Shown: positions 45,579 through 55,825 of the stretch, piece by piece
Layout: the number at the start of each line of letters is the position of its first letter
Numbering within the stretch: position 1 is the stretch's first letter
Assembly: GCF_037893185.1 (NCBI RefSeq)
Contig: NZ_CP140772.1
Location: 1,116,001-1,180,000, forward strand
DNA from: Chitinophaga sp. 180180018-3
Lineage (GTDB): Bacteria > Bacteroidota > Bacteroidia > Chitinophagales > Chitinophagaceae
Length of the DNA: 64,000 bases
Reading direction: 5' to 3'
Notes under the pieces: generated by a model
Databases searched by the model: none
What the model saw: only the letters and a program-made list of their open reading frames with translations
Told to the model about the DNA's origin: nothing
Translations under genes and position numbers: made by a program

Positions 45579-46163
45579 ATGTCATATAATGGAAAGGGGA
45601 TGCTTTTTCAGATCGCAGACGGGAATCCGGCAGCGATGAAGGCCTTTTTTGATACCTATTATCCGCGTCTTTATTATTTCGCATATAAATTATTGCAGGA
45701 AGAAACGGAGGCGCAGGACTTTGCGCAGGAAGCGCTGGTAGCGTTCTGGCAGCGACGGCAGGATTTCCGGCATGCGGAACTACGTCAGGCTGAGGCCTTT
45801 CTGTTTACGACAGTACGGAACAAATGCATTAACCTCACCCGGCATCGGAAAATGAAAACCAGCAAACATGCTGCGATATTGATTGAAACACCTGTAGCTG
45901 AGGAGACGGTAGAGGCCCGGCTCATCCAGGAAGACGTATTTAATCGCATTTATCAGGAAGTGGAGCAGCTGCCTGCTGCTCAGGCGGCCATTATTAGAAT
46001 GATATTTGTAGAAGGACTTGAAACGAATGAAATTGCGGAGCGTCTGGCCACTACGCCGAACAATGTCCGTAATCAGAAAGCCCGTGCGCTGGAGAAGGTA
46101 CGGACACTCATATTAAAGAAAGGGCTGTTGATCACCTGGCTTCTGGCCGTCAAAATTTTTTAA
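45579..46163 (+). CDS. ECF RNA polymerase sigma factor (locus 4)
   Basis: 194 residues from the ATG at 45579; a TTG four codons upstream is also in frame. Region 2 (about 18-95) includes AFFDTYYPRLYYFAYKLL and EAQDFAQEALVAFWQRR; region 4 (about 120-175) carries GLETNEIAERLATTPNNVRNQ. It is followed after 80 bases by FecR and then an STN SusC, so it serves cell-surface signalling of locus 4. The sequence before its fecR does not repeat the TTCACCC/TTGCC motif of locus 3, which suggests that the two sigma factors read different promoters. Confidence 0.93.
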   Translation: MSYNGKGMLFQIADGNPAAMKAFFDTYYPRLYYFAYKLLQEETEAQDFAQEALVAFWQRRQDFRHAELRQAEAFLFTTVRNKCINLTRHRKMKTSKHAAILIETPVAEETVEARLIQEDVFNRIYQEVEQLPAAQAAIIRMIFVEGLETNEIAERLATTPNNVRNQKARALEKVRTLILKKGLLITWLLAVKIF

Positions 46164-46243
46164 TTTTTTTTGTGATGCACCGTTAGGTTCGTTTGTTCTA
46201 TTATTACCGGTGCGTGAAAATGGCACAGTAACGATCATCTTTT

Positions 46244-47422
46244 ATGAACAGTAACAGAGACTACATAGCCGGGATCCTTTATAAACAGCTGCAGGGCCAG
46301 TACCTTACAGCAGAAGAGCAGCAGGCATTGGATCAGTGGTTGGGGCTACACCCTGCCAATGAAACTGTATTTGCCGAAATGAAAGAGGATCAGATGGTGG
46401 GTGAATATCTCCGTGAGCGGATGGATGAGGGGAGCCTCGGAAAAGCCTTCGGTATTTTCCAGCAGAAAATAACCATAGCAACACCGGTACGCCATTTATC
46501 ATGGCGGCGATGGGTGGCCGCAGCTGTTGTGATGGTATTGATTACCGCCGGTGCATGGCTGTTACTGCAACGTAATCAGCAAAAATCATCCAGGGTGCCG
46601 GCCCTGGCACAGGTTACCGATATACAGCCAGGCAGGCAGGGTGCAGTACTTACGCTTGCAAACGGCCGCCAGATTGTGTTAGATAGTATACATAATGGCC
46701 TGGTGGCGCAGCAGCAAACTACGGCAATTATACTGCATCAGGGAGTGTTGCAATATGAGCAGAAAGGAGATGCGGGTGGAACGGCTGTTTATAATACTAT
46801 GACCACACCCAGGGGGCGCCAGTTTAGCCTGAAGCTGCCGGATGGTACCCAGGTATGGCTCAATGCCGGAAGTAGCCTTATTTATCCCGCTGCTTTCCCT
46901 GCCAATGAAAGAGTGGTAACGGTAGCAGGGGAAGCTTATTTTGAAGTGGCGCCGGATGCAGCTGCCCCCTTTCGCGTAAAGGTGCGCGGCGGAGAAGAAA
47001 TAACGGTACTGGGCACCGGATTTAACGTGTATGCTTATGGCAACGAGCCGGTGATGAAAACTACACTTTTACAGGGTAGCATAAGCATAACTGCCGGCAA
47101 CGGAAAAACACTACTGCGGCCCGGACAGCAGGCACTCGTAGATCAGCAGGGCGCCTTGCAGGTTCTGCAAGCCGATACAGATAAAGTGATGGCCTGGAGA
47201 AACGGGTTGTTCAATTTCCAGGAGGCTTCTCTGGAAGAAGTAATGAACCAGCTGTCGCGCTGGTACGACATCGACATAGTTTATGAAAAGGGGATTCCAA
47301 ATATAATGTTCGAAGGAAAAATAAAACGTGACATAGCACTTGCCGACTTGCTCAGATTCCTCGAAGGTGCAGACGTGCACTTCAGAATGGAAGGCAACCA
47401 TCGCCTGGTAGTTACGCCTTGA
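46244..47422 (+). CDS. FecR-family anti-sigma factor (locus 4)
   Basis: 392 residues. Cytoplasmic part 1-85 with the FecR_N-like helix TAEEQQALDQWLGLHPAN, membrane helix about 88-107 (VAAAVVMVLITAGAWLLL), FecR domain about 180-275 (LKLPDGTQVWLNAGSSLIYP, then EAYFEVAPDAAAPF) and the C-terminal DUF4974 (from about 320, FNFQEASLEEVMNQLSRWYD) that contacts the transporter. The STN SusC gene starts 125 bases downstream. Confidence 0.93.
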   Translation: MNSNRDYIAGILYKQLQGQYLTAEEQQALDQWLGLHPANETVFAEMKEDQMVGEYLRERMDEGSLGKAFGIFQQKITIATPVRHLSWRRWVAAAVVMVLITAGAWLLLQRNQQKSSRVPALAQVTDIQPGRQGAVLTLANGRQIVLDSIHNGLVAQQQTTAIILHQGVLQYEQKGDAGGTAVYNTMTTPRGRQFSLKLPDGTQVWLNAGSSLIYPAAFPANERVVTVAGEAYFEVAPDAAAPFRVKVRGGEEITVLGTGFNVYAYGNEPVMKTTLLQGSISITAGNGKTLLRPGQQALVDQQGALQVLQADTDKVMAWRNGLFNFQEASLEEVMNQLSRWYDIDIVYEKGIPNIMFEGKIKRDIALADLLRFLEGADVHFRMEGNHRLVVTP

Positions 47423-47547
47423 TCTGTTACATTAACAAACACGTTTGATTCAATTTACATTTTCAGCCAGCTAAGCACACTGGACAGGAGATCCCATGCT
47501 CAGGGAAAAGAGCGTATGCAGGACCAATTTTAACAACCAAAATTCAG

Positions 47548-50500
47548 ATGAACATGAAACTGACCTTTCTGTTTCTGGCAGTCGCGTTGCTCGGCGTCAG
47601 CATAACGGGCACGTCTCAGACCATTACCTTGAATGTACAAAAAGCGCCGGTGAGGCAGGTGTTTTCCGCCATTGAAAAACAAACCAACTTCGTGATATTT
47701 TTCAATAAAGAACACCTGGAGCATACGCAGCCCGTTACCGTAAATGTGCGTAACATGCCCGTTGCGAACTTCCTGGAGCTCGTACTAAAAAATCAGCCGA
47801 TTACCTACGAGATCTCGCAAAAAAACATCCTGATCAGGCGTAAATCGCGTGCACCGGGTATTTCAGACCAAACAGGTGAAATACACATCAGCGGACAGGT
47901 ACGGAATTCCGGAGGAGAACCGTTGCCGGGCGCCGGCGTCATGCTGCGCCGTACCGGGCAGGCTATCTCTACAGATTCGCTGGGCCGCTTTACGATGGAA
48001 GCAGTTACCGGTGATGTATTGTTGATAACGTTTACAAGCATGGCGCCCTTCGAAATAACAGTGGGCAGGGAAGGCAATATGCAGATTGTACTGTCGCCCA
48101 CACGTATTTCGCAACTCGATTCGGTGGTGGTAATCGGCTATGGTTCGGTAAATCGTAAGAACCTTACCAGCGCTATCAGCACTATTAAAGTAGCCGATAT
48201 ACCAAAATCTGCCAGCACCTCTGTAGAGCAGATATTGGCTGGCCGCGCAGCGGGGCTCACTGCTGTACAGGGCTCCGGTCAACCCGGGGCAGGCGTATCC
48301 GTGCAAATCAGGGGAAATCCATCCTTCGCTTCCAGTGGTGTGCTTTACGTACTGGACGGCGTACCGGTGAATGGTGGCGCCGACGAGATTGGCAGCAATA
48401 CTTTCTTCGGACAGGGCGTGGACCGCTCGCCGCTTAATTTCCTTAACCCTGCCGATATAGAGAATATTGAAGTATTGAAAGACGCAAGCGCAGCTTCTAT
48501 CTATGGAGCACGCGCCGGAGCAGGAGTGGTACTGATCACGACCAAGCGGGGGAAGGTAGGCAGGCCCAGTCTTAATTACAGCTACAGCAGAGCTTTTCAG
48601 CAGCCTGCAAAGTTTTATGACGTGTATAATGAAAAGGATTTCATGACCCGCCGGAATGAAATTTTCTATGAAGAATACCTGCGTAGCAACAATCTGGCTC
48701 CTTATGGAAATAAGGATCCATCTGCAGTACAGCCCTTCAAGCCTAAATATAGCCAGGGGAAAATTGATTCTACCGGGGCGGGTGTTAATATTTTTGACAT
48801 GATCCGGCAGAAAGCCTTTGTGGAACAGCACAACCTCTCTTTTAGCGGGGGGACGCAACAGACCAGGTATTACTTCTCCGGTAATTATTTAAATCAGCAG
48901 GGTATCATCAGCAAATCTTCGTTTAAACGTTATTCCGGGAGATTTAATTTCGACCAGGCCATCACCGACCGGCTCAAGGCCAGTGTGAATATCACAGGCA
49001 GTCGTTCCAACAGTCAGAATCTTTCACTGGGCAATAATTATTATCAGACAGCAGGTATCATACTGGCCTCTATCTATCGTTCACCTGTTATTCCGTTATA
49101 TGATAGTGCGGGCGGGTATGCCCTCAATCCCGAGAATTCACTCATCTCCAATCCGCTGTCCTACCTGACTATTGAGGATAATACGCTGAATACACGTTTG
49201 CTTACCAGTGGTAATCTTTCGCTGCGTGTGATAGATGGATTAACTGCCAAAGCTAATTTCAGCTATGATCAATCGTATGTAAAACGTGGTCAATACTACC
49301 CTAAAACGTTCCTCTATGGAGCGCTGCATGGCGGCCAGGGAACCATCTTTGATTATTCTGCTAATATTGGCCTGATAGAATATACATTGGACTATTGGAA
49401 AGCTTTTGGTAGTCATTCCATCAGTCTGTTGGGTGGCTATTCCTACCAGGTATCTAATTCTGAAGGATTCAATGCCATGAACAGCCAGTTCTTTACAGAT
49501 GCCTTTCTTTACAATAACCTGGGAGCAGGGTCCGCTTCCAACAGACCGGACGTGGATGTTGGTTCCAGTAAGAGCCAGAGTACCTGGGCTTCCTATTTTG
49601 GACGTGCCATTTATACGTATAAGGATAAGTACATCCTGAATGGAAGTATCCGGCGCGACGGTTATTCGGGGTTCACCATTAACAAAAAGTATGGCTGGTT
49701 CCCATCGGTGTCGGCTGCGTGGAAAATATCCAATGAACCGTTTATGGAAGCGCTGCCTTTTGTGTCTTTCATGAAATTGAGGGCGGGCTACGGAACTACA
49801 GGTAACAGCAATATTGGTAAGAATGCCTTTTCTTATTACAGCACTGCCGTTGACTGGGTGAACTATTCCTATGTGTTTGGCAATAGCCAGTCGACCGGTA
49901 TACTGTTAGCGCAGCTGGCGAACCCTAACCTCACCTGGGAAAGTGTGGGAGAATTGAATTTTGGACTGGACCTGGGGTTGCTGAAAGACAGGATCAGTAT
50001 TACAGCGGAATACTTTAATAAGAGGGTATCCAACCTATTGCAATTTCAGAACCTGTATGAATCGTCGCTGGTACCCACTATTGCTTCAAACGTAGGTGTT
50101 TCCGGCAGCAAGGGTTTTGAGCTGTCGTTGAAAACAACCAATATCGCCAACAGCAATTTCAGATGGAATACGGAAGTGAATTTCTCCCGTTACGTGGATC
50201 GCTGGGTAGAAAGAAGCCCTGAATTTCTGAAAACGAAACCGGCCTACGTGGGCGTGAAAGATCCGTTCAGGGCCATTTATGGGTATCTGACCGACGGTAT
50301 CATGCAGGCCGGAGAGAAAGCGCCATCGCATACGCCTAATCTGCAGCCGGGCATGATTAAAGTAAAAGATATTAATGGCTATGATGCGCAGGGTAACCTC
50401 ACCGGCAAACCGGATGGCGTATTGAACACCGCTGACCAGGTATTACTGGGCGATGCGAATCCCGGTTTTAGTTTTGGCTTCAATAACACTTTCAACTACC

Positions 50501-50940
50501 GCAATTTCGACCTGAGCATATTCATGTATGGCATGCTGCATGTGATCAAATACAACGAAGACAAGGCCAATGCATACGGTACGCTGTATGGTAATATGAC
50601 GGTTGGCGCCAATGCGCTTGCACTCACAAAGGATGCCTGGGCATACAACAATCAACAAAGTAAAAATCCAAGCGGATTGAATAATCCATACTCACAGTAT
50701 ACCAGCAATTTCTTCAAAGAGCGTGGCGATTTCCTGCGATGCAGGAGCATCGCACTTGGATATAATCTGCCCTCGAAAATACTCGTGAGGCAGCATATCA
50801 TCCGGAATGCCAGGGTGTATGGCGAGATCCAGAATGCCTTTGTTATCACTAAATACACAGGACTTGATCCGGAACTGACAGGCCAGCTGGTGTATCCTAA
50901 TCCCAGGACTTTTACCATTGGCGCCAGTGTTAATTTCTAA
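47548..50940 (+). CDS. STN-domain SusC-family TonB-dependent transporter (locus 4)
   Basis: 1130 residues; an ATG two codons on (MKLTFLF) is an alternative start. A signal peptide (to about 25) is followed by the STN domain (about 27-97, VRQVFSAIEKQTNFVIFFN), the carboxypeptidase-like domain (110-190), TonB region QLDSVVVIGYGS, plug with EVLKDASAASIYGARAGAGV and the barrel ending in GASVNF. With the sigma/FecR pair upstream it forms a self-signalling uptake system. The beta-helix enzyme downstream suggests a polysaccharide as substrate. Confidence 0.95.
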   Translation: MNMKLTFLFLAVALLGVSITGTSQTITLNVQKAPVRQVFSAIEKQTNFVIFFNKEHLEHTQPVTVNVRNMPVANFLELVLKNQPITYEISQKNILIRRKSRAPGISDQTGEIHISGQVRNSGGEPLPGAGVMLRRTGQAISTDSLGRFTMEAVTGDVLLITFTSMAPFEITVGREGNMQIVLSPTRISQLDSVVVIGYGSVNRKNLTSAISTIKVADIPKSASTSVEQILAGRAAGLTAVQGSGQPGAGVSVQIRGNPSFASSGVLYVLDGVPVNGGADEIGSNTFFGQGVDRSPLNFLNPADIENIEVLKDASAASIYGARAGAGVVLITTKRGKVGRPSLNYSYSRAFQQPAKFYDVYNEKDFMTRRNEIFYEEYLRSNNLAPYGNKDPSAVQPFKPKYSQGKIDSTGAGVNIFDMIRQKAFVEQHNLSFSGGTQQTRYYFSGNYLNQQGIISKSSFKRYSGRFNFDQAITDRLKASVNITGSRSNSQNLSLGNNYYQTAGIILASIYRSPVIPLYDSAGGYALNPENSLISNPLSYLTIEDNTLNTRLLTSGNLSLRVIDGLTAKANFSYDQSYVKRGQYYPKTFLYGALHGGQGTIFDYSANIGLIEYTLDYWKAFGSHSISLLGGYSYQVSNSEGFNAMNSQFFTDAFLYNNLGAGSASNRPDVDVGSSKSQSTWASYFGRAIYTYKDKYILNGSIRRDGYSGFTINKKYGWFPSVSAAWKISNEPFMEALPFVSFMKLRAGYGTTGNSNIGKNAFSYYSTAVDWVNYSYVFGNSQSTGILLAQLANPNLTWESVGELNFGLDLGLLKDRISITAEYFNKRVSNLLQFQNLYESSLVPTIASNVGVSGSKGFELSLKTTNIANSNFRWNTEVNFSRYVDRWVERSPEFLKTKPAYVGVKDPFRAIYGYLTDGIMQAGEKAPSHTPNLQPGMIKVKDINGYDAQGNLTGKPDGVLNTADQVLLGDANPGFSFGFNNTFNYRNFDLSIFMYGMLHVIKYNEDKANAYGTLYGNMTVGANALALTKDAWAYNNQQSKNPSGLNNPYSQYTSNFFKERGDFLRCRSIALGYNLPSKILVRQHIIRNARVYGEIQNAFVITKYTGLDPELTGQLVYPNPRTFTIGASVNF

Positions 50941-50952
50941 ATCTGATTTATT

Positions 50953-52425
50953 ATGCATGTCTGCAAAAAAATACTTTTCATTATCGCCGGCTGTTCCATA
51001 CTAACTACCTCCTGTGAGAAAAAGCTGGAGCCTAAGGCATTCTCCGACCTGGCAGACGGAACATTTTATAAAACCGCGTTAGACGGAAAAGCTGCCGTTA
51101 CCGCCCTGTATGCCAACCTGATGGAGCCCACCGCCTGGAGTGGTGGCTATGGCGCCTCCATACAATCGTGGACCGTACAGAGCTCCATGACTGCAGGAGA
51201 ACTGACCAGTTCCTGGGGTGATCCCAGATGGGCGCAATTGTTCATGCTGAATTTCAACGATGCTTTTACGGAGATTTCCTTTCACTACAGTGTGCTGATG
51301 CGTGCTGTTACCCGCAGTACCGATAATCTTGATAAAATAGGTAAGATCGCTATGGATGCGCAGTTACGGGATCGTTACCTGGCGGAAGTGAAAGCACTAC
51401 GGGCACATTTTTCACAATTGCTTTTTAGTCTTTACGGACCTGTCTCAATAATCGTTGATCCCCGGAAGGCAGTAGATCCGCAATATGTACCCGAAGCACG
51501 GCCTACCCGCGAATGGATGACCGCACAGATTGAGAAGGATTATAAAGAAGCTGCCGCCCTGCTTCCCGCTTCTTACAGTACAGATGACTATGGACGCTTT
51601 ACACGCGGAGCATGCTATATGGGATTGCTGAAATTGTATATGCAGGAAAAAAGATGGACAGACGCCGTTGCCACTGCGCGCCTGATCATAAAGATGGAAA
51701 CTGAAGGTACTTATGGGTTGATGGATAACTACAAGGATATTTTCCGGGCAGAATACGAACGTAACAAAGAGATCATCTTTGCTATTCCCTGTATCAATAA
51801 CAGCAATGTGAACAGTAACAGGTGGCTGGCACATGCGGCGCCATATGATTACAAAGCCCCGGATGGAGGAACACCACCGGCGCGCTGGGGTGGATACAAA
51901 ATGCCGTGGAAAATGTACAACAAATTTGATCAGGCAGACAAGCGCCTGGAAATTTTGTTGGGCGCATATCCCCGTATATGGGGCGATTTTTACCGCGATC
52001 CTGTTGGCGCCATTCCGCTGAAGTATGGTAACGATCCCGCTGCTACATCAGAATCGCAGGGTGTAGATATCATTGTATGGCGTTATGCAGATGTACTGCT
52101 GCTGGCAGCAGAAGCTATCAATGAAACAGCGGGACCTAACGCAGAAGCACATATGTTACTCAATCGTGTCAGGCATCGCGCTGGCTTGGGTGATATTCAG
52201 GAAACGACAAAAGATGGTTTCAGAAACCGTCTTATGGATGAACGGCTTTTCGAGCTGTGGGAGGAAGGCTGCCGGCGCGATGACCTGATCCGCTGGGGGA
52301 AATTCCTGCAGCGTGCACAGGACGACGGATCTGCCTTTGCCAGGAAAGAATTTGCGCTGTTTCCGTTGCCCCGGAAAGCTATCACAGAAAGCAATGGAGC
52401 TATAATACAAAATCCAGGGTACTGA
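50953..52425 (+). CDS. SusD/RagB-family lipoprotein (locus 4)
   Basis: 490 residues with lipobox TTSC (Cys21). SusD features: LAEVKALRAHFSQLLFSLYGP in the helical half, RYADVLLLAAEAINET, and MDERLFELWEEGCRRDDLIRWG near the end; it finishes with IIQNPGY. It starts 12 bases after susC and precedes the beta-helix gene by 17 bases, so all three are one transcript. Confidence 0.95.
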   Translation: MHVCKKILFIIAGCSILTTSCEKKLEPKAFSDLADGTFYKTALDGKAAVTALYANLMEPTAWSGGYGASIQSWTVQSSMTAGELTSSWGDPRWAQLFMLNFNDAFTEISFHYSVLMRAVTRSTDNLDKIGKIAMDAQLRDRYLAEVKALRAHFSQLLFSLYGPVSIIVDPRKAVDPQYVPEARPTREWMTAQIEKDYKEAAALLPASYSTDDYGRFTRGACYMGLLKLYMQEKRWTDAVATARLIIKMETEGTYGLMDNYKDIFRAEYERNKEIIFAIPCINNSNVNSNRWLAHAAPYDYKAPDGGTPPARWGGYKMPWKMYNKFDQADKRLEILLGAYPRIWGDFYRDPVGAIPLKYGNDPAATSESQGVDIIVWRYADVLLLAAEAINETAGPNAEAHMLLNRVRHRAGLGDIQETTKDGFRNRLMDERLFELWEEGCRRDDLIRWGKFLQRAQDDGSAFARKEFALFPLPRKAITESNGAIIQNPGY

Positions 52426-52442
52426 TTTATTTTATCAACTAA

Positions 52443-55091
52443 ATGAAAACGCTTATGCGCAGTATTTGCCTGGGATGGTTTTGCTGGTGTATGCAGATCA
52501 TCCTTTCCGCCACAGCGATGGGGCAAACGAGCCTGTTTGTATCGCCTGCGGGAAACGACAGCAATCCCGGTACACAGGCACAGCCCTGGAAAACGATCCA
52601 GAAGGCAGCCAATAGTGCTCCCGCCGGCAGTACCGTTTATATCATGGGAGGAACTTATATAGAGCAGGTTGAAATCAATGTATCTGGTAACCCCGGCGCC
52701 TATACGGTTTTTAGAAATTATGATGCTAATCCGGTGGTTATTAATGGCAACGCCCAGCCGGCAGTATTGATGAGAATCAACGGGGTGAGCTATGTAGAAA
52801 TAAGAGGGTTGCAGTTCCGGAACTGCCTCGGTTCTGTTTCCGCCGGAATATCAGTGCAATCCGGCGGCTGGCGTGGCCCTACCCATCATATACGCATCAT
52901 CGGCAACAGTATCAAAAATCTGTATGCCAGTGCCGATACCACCACGTATCCGCCAAACGTATATGCGGGAGCTATTTCCGTAGCGGGTTATGATTCTGCG
53001 AAGGCCATTTCACAGCTGCTGATTGATAGTAACCTGATCGCCGATTGCCGCACTGGCTGGACGGAAGCAATCGGCATCACCGGCAATGTGGATACATTTA
53101 CTGTTTCCAACAACGTTGTCACCAATACTGGTAATATCGGTATAGATGCTTCCGGCCATTGGGGGCAGTCGAAAAATCCGGCTACGGACTTCGCCCGGAA
53201 CGGTATTATCCGCGGTAATCTCGTGTACAATTGCAGAAGCCTTGTGGAGGGGGGCGCAGGTGTTTACCTCGACGGAAGCTCCAATATGCTGGTGGAGCGC
53301 AATATTGTACACCACAATGCCTGTGGTATTACTATTGGCTGTGAACAAGCCAACAATACTGTGGGGAACAATATAGTACGGGATAATATTGCCTACGGAA
53401 ACGATGGTTACGGCATAGGAGTAGCGGGATGGTCGCCACAGAACAGGATCATCCGTAATTGCAGTATCACCAATAACACCACTTACGGTAATGCGCAATT
53501 GGCTGCCAAGCGTGCTCAGGGCGAGTTGGCAATCTATAATTCCCAAAATCTGGTGGTGAAGAATAATATTTTTTACACCACCAACACCGGCGCTAATGTG
53601 ATATATATAGATGATACACCTGTCAATTTGCAAATGTCATACAACGCTTACTACGCGGCATCTGCATCGACCAACTTTATTTATCAGGGTACCACTTACA
53701 ACAATCTGTACGCGTACCGTTCGGGTAGTGGTATGGACAACAATTCATCTTTCACAGATCCGATGTTTGTGAATGCAGGTGCACCCGATTTTCATCTTCA
53801 GGGAGGATCCGTTTGCATTGACGCGTGTGACCCGGGATACAACCCGGCTCCCGGCGAAACAGATATGGATGGAAGTAACCGTAAGCAGGGCGTAGCAGTG
53901 GATGATGGTGTATATGAATACGCGGGCGGCCGGCCGGGTGGAGGCGGTGGAAGCGGGAATGGGCAGAACAGGTTTTTCAATACAGGAATAATGGTGAATA
54001 CCGGAACCGCTATATATGCAGGCATCTCCGCTGAAACATTCACCAACAATGGCACCTACGATGCAACAACAGGGAACGATATTTTTACCGGGCCTGCGGG
54101 AATGAGCGGTGTGCAGGAAATTACCGGAAGCGCAGCGCCAGCTTTTGGACAGCTGCAGCTGAACAACGGCGCTGCTTTCAGCATCTCCAATACCAGTGGA
54201 ATTGATGTGGGGCAGCAACTGACGCTGAACAACGGTATCACTACTACCGTGATGAGTCGCCATAAATACGGGGCTATCCGCCTTGGCAGCAATGCAATAC
54301 TGAATGCAACACCCGGCAATAGTCTGCATGTAAACGGCTATGTCAGCAAAAAGGGCAGCAGCGCCTTTACATTTCCGCTGGGCAATGGTTCCGCGCTCCG
54401 CACTGTGCAAATCAGTGCTCCTTCTGCGGCAACTACAGAAATAGCCGTAGCCTGGCTGGAAGGTAATCCTGCCAGTACCATTGATCCGTCGGATAGTAGC
54501 ACACATCCTGTACAGGGGGCGGCATTGGGCGGAAATATAGTGGCCCTGTATACAGGGGGCAGCTGGGATTGGATCAGCAACCGCGCCAACACCAATGCGC
54601 TAACAATTACCGTTTCCCTGCCCGACCTCAGCACTTTTGCAAGTGCCACCGCACTGCGGCTTGCCGGATGGAACGGAAAACAATGGATACCACTCAGCGT
54701 TACTGCTACTGCCAACGGTAATACAGCCGGAAGCACGTTGCAGGGAACTATTTCCCCCGATAGCATTTACACAGCTCTGGGTATAGCTAAAATCAATGAA
54801 GCAGCTCCTCTGGCGCAGCCAATCATGCAAATGCTGAACCATAATAAAACGCCTGACAAGGATATTGTAGTTGCTCCCAATCCTGCACAATATGAAATAC
54901 AGGTAAGCGGATTAAAGAAGGGGCATGTGATCAGGCTGTTTGATCTGCAAGGCCGTTTACTGCAGTACAGAGTGGCAGGGTCCAACACGTTATTTCTGCC
55001 GCTGGAAAGCTTGTCAGGCGGGTGTTACATCGTTCGTGTGGAAGATCAGACCGGAAACGTTATCACTACAAAAAATATCATGAAACAATAA
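52443..55091 (+). CDS. Secreted right-handed beta-helix protein with a type IX sorting tail
   Basis: 882 residues. The signal peptide ends near residue 28 (AMGQ). The N-terminal LFVSPAGNDSNPGTQAQPWK opens a DUF1565/pectate-lyase-like right-handed parallel beta-helix that runs to about residue 490 with the usual Asn-rich turns (VSNNVVTNTGNIGID, IRDNIAYGNDGYGIGV). A Gly-rich linker (about 497-503) leads to beta domains, and the last 78 residues (from DIVVAPNPAQYEIQVSGL) are a type A T9SS sorting domain ending in KNIMKQ, so the protein goes to the cell surface or medium. It is likely a polysaccharide lyase or glycan-binding enzyme; the family number cannot be given. Last large gene of locus 4. 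Confidence 0.85.
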   Translation: MKTLMRSICLGWFCWCMQIILSATAMGQTSLFVSPAGNDSNPGTQAQPWKTIQKAANSAPAGSTVYIMGGTYIEQVEINVSGNPGAYTVFRNYDANPVVINGNAQPAVLMRINGVSYVEIRGLQFRNCLGSVSAGISVQSGGWRGPTHHIRIIGNSIKNLYASADTTTYPPNVYAGAISVAGYDSAKAISQLLIDSNLIADCRTGWTEAIGITGNVDTFTVSNNVVTNTGNIGIDASGHWGQSKNPATDFARNGIIRGNLVYNCRSLVEGGAGVYLDGSSNMLVERNIVHHNACGITIGCEQANNTVGNNIVRDNIAYGNDGYGIGVAGWSPQNRIIRNCSITNNTTYGNAQLAAKRAQGELAIYNSQNLVVKNNIFYTTNTGANVIYIDDTPVNLQMSYNAYYAASASTNFIYQGTTYNNLYAYRSGSGMDNNSSFTDPMFVNAGAPDFHLQGGSVCIDACDPGYNPAPGETDMDGSNRKQGVAVDDGVYEYAGGRPGGGGGSGNGQNRFFNTGIMVNTGTAIYAGISAETFTNNGTYDATTGNDIFTGPAGMSGVQEITGSAAPAFGQLQLNNGAAFSISNTSGIDVGQQLTLNNGITTTVMSRHKYGAIRLGSNAILNATPGNSLHVNGYVSKKGSSAFTFPLGNGSALRTVQISAPSAATTEIAVAWLEGNPASTIDPSDSSTHPVQGAALGGNIVALYTGGSWDWISNRANTNALTITVSLPDLSTFASATALRLAGWNGKQWIPLSVTATANGNTAGSTLQGTISPDSIYTALGIAKINEAAPLAQPIMQMLNHNKTPDKDIVVAPNPAQYEIQVSGLKKGHVIRLFDLQGRLLQYRVAGSNTLFLPLESLSGGCYIVRVEDQTGNVITTKNIMKQ

Positions 55092-55125
55092 ACTTTCTCC
55101 TTACGCCTATTTAAAAACAAGTAAC

Positions 55126-55662
55126 ATGAAATACATCTCTTTAATCATTATTTCCGTGTTATGCGTACAAGTGCTTGGTGCGCAAACAAAAATTGGCGCC
55201 ACTGGCACACCGAATGCCACGCTGGATGTACAAAACGGAGGGGGCAGCTTCAATTTCTGGTCAAGCCTGCCCGTGGCTAAGTTTAATAAACTAAAGTTAT
55301 TCATCAACACCGAATCATTCACCGATATCAGTACTACAGGTGTTAACCTGAATAATGGTAATAGCATGGGGAATGCCGGCATGATAGATTTCTTTCTGAA
55401 TACACCGGCAGGAACCGGTTCCAGTACTGCATTTACCATATATACCGGTGTAGATAACGGGATCACTTACAATTGCAAAGCAGCAGGCGGAGCAGGAGTT
55501 ACCATCACCCAAAGCGGTACTGCTTTCACTATTGTATTTAATAGCGGCGCCACTTACGTGCTGACGTTTGGGGTGGGAAATGGTAATGTATTGTTGAAAG
55601 CGCAGAGTGGAACGATTACAGGGAATACCATTATATCTTATTTTGTGAGAGCCATAGAATAG
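55126..55662 (+). CDS. Small secreted protein of unknown function
   Basis: 178 residues, signal peptide to about residue 19 (LGAQT). The mature part is rich in Gly, Thr, Asn and aromatic strands with almost no charged residues in the second half, which suggests a secreted all-beta protein; the run ATLDVQNGGG resembles the start of tail-fibre-like or adhesin-like proteins of Bacteroidota. No cysteine pattern or catalytic motif is visible. It starts 34 bases after the beta-helix gene and probably belongs to the same transcript. Confidence 0.65.
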   Translation: MKYISLIIISVLCVQVLGAQTKIGATGTPNATLDVQNGGGSFNFWSSLPVAKFNKLKLFINTESFTDISTTGVNLNNGNSMGNAGMIDFFLNTPAGTGSSTAFTIYTGVDNGITYNCKAAGGAGVTITQSGTAFTIVFNSGATYVLTFGVGNGNVLLKAQSGTITGNTIISYFVRAIE

Positions 55663-55780
55663 CTGCCAGCGGCTGGCTGCTTTACGGTAAACCATTCAGA
55701 TTTACCGCAGGTACAACACCTGTAGCTGTACGCGTAAATTTTGTACTGTCGCGATAAACTGAAATAATTGCTATTTCCGA

Positions 55781-55824
55781 TGTGGCTGCCCCGAAAGAGA
55801 AAGCTTCCTTTTGTGGCAGCCACA
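55781..55824. terminator. Hairpin downstream of locus 4
   Basis: TGTGGCTGCC (55781-55790) is perfectly complementary to GGCAGCCACA (55815-55824), with a 24-base purine-rich loop. No T run follows. It lies between the end of the plus-strand locus 4 and the broken minus-strand gene next to it and may serve as a transcription end for either. Confidence 0.4.
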
Positions 55825-55825
55825 C

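Noticed and set aside
46176..46205. A TGCACCG...CTATTATTA stretch before the locus-4 fecR as a fourth copy of the ECF motif
   Set aside because: Only 5 of 7 bases of the first element match and the second element is absent at the 15-base spacing; it is more likely the different promoter of the second sigma factor.
47436..47447. CAAACACGTTTG before the locus-4 susC as a LacI operator
   Set aside because: The centre is AC and not the CG of AAACGTTT sites, and this locus already has sigma/FecR control.
47863..48858. 331-codon minus-strand frame inside the locus-4 susC
   Set aside because: Lies entirely antisense to a well-supported TonB transporter; no motif; a product of codon bias.
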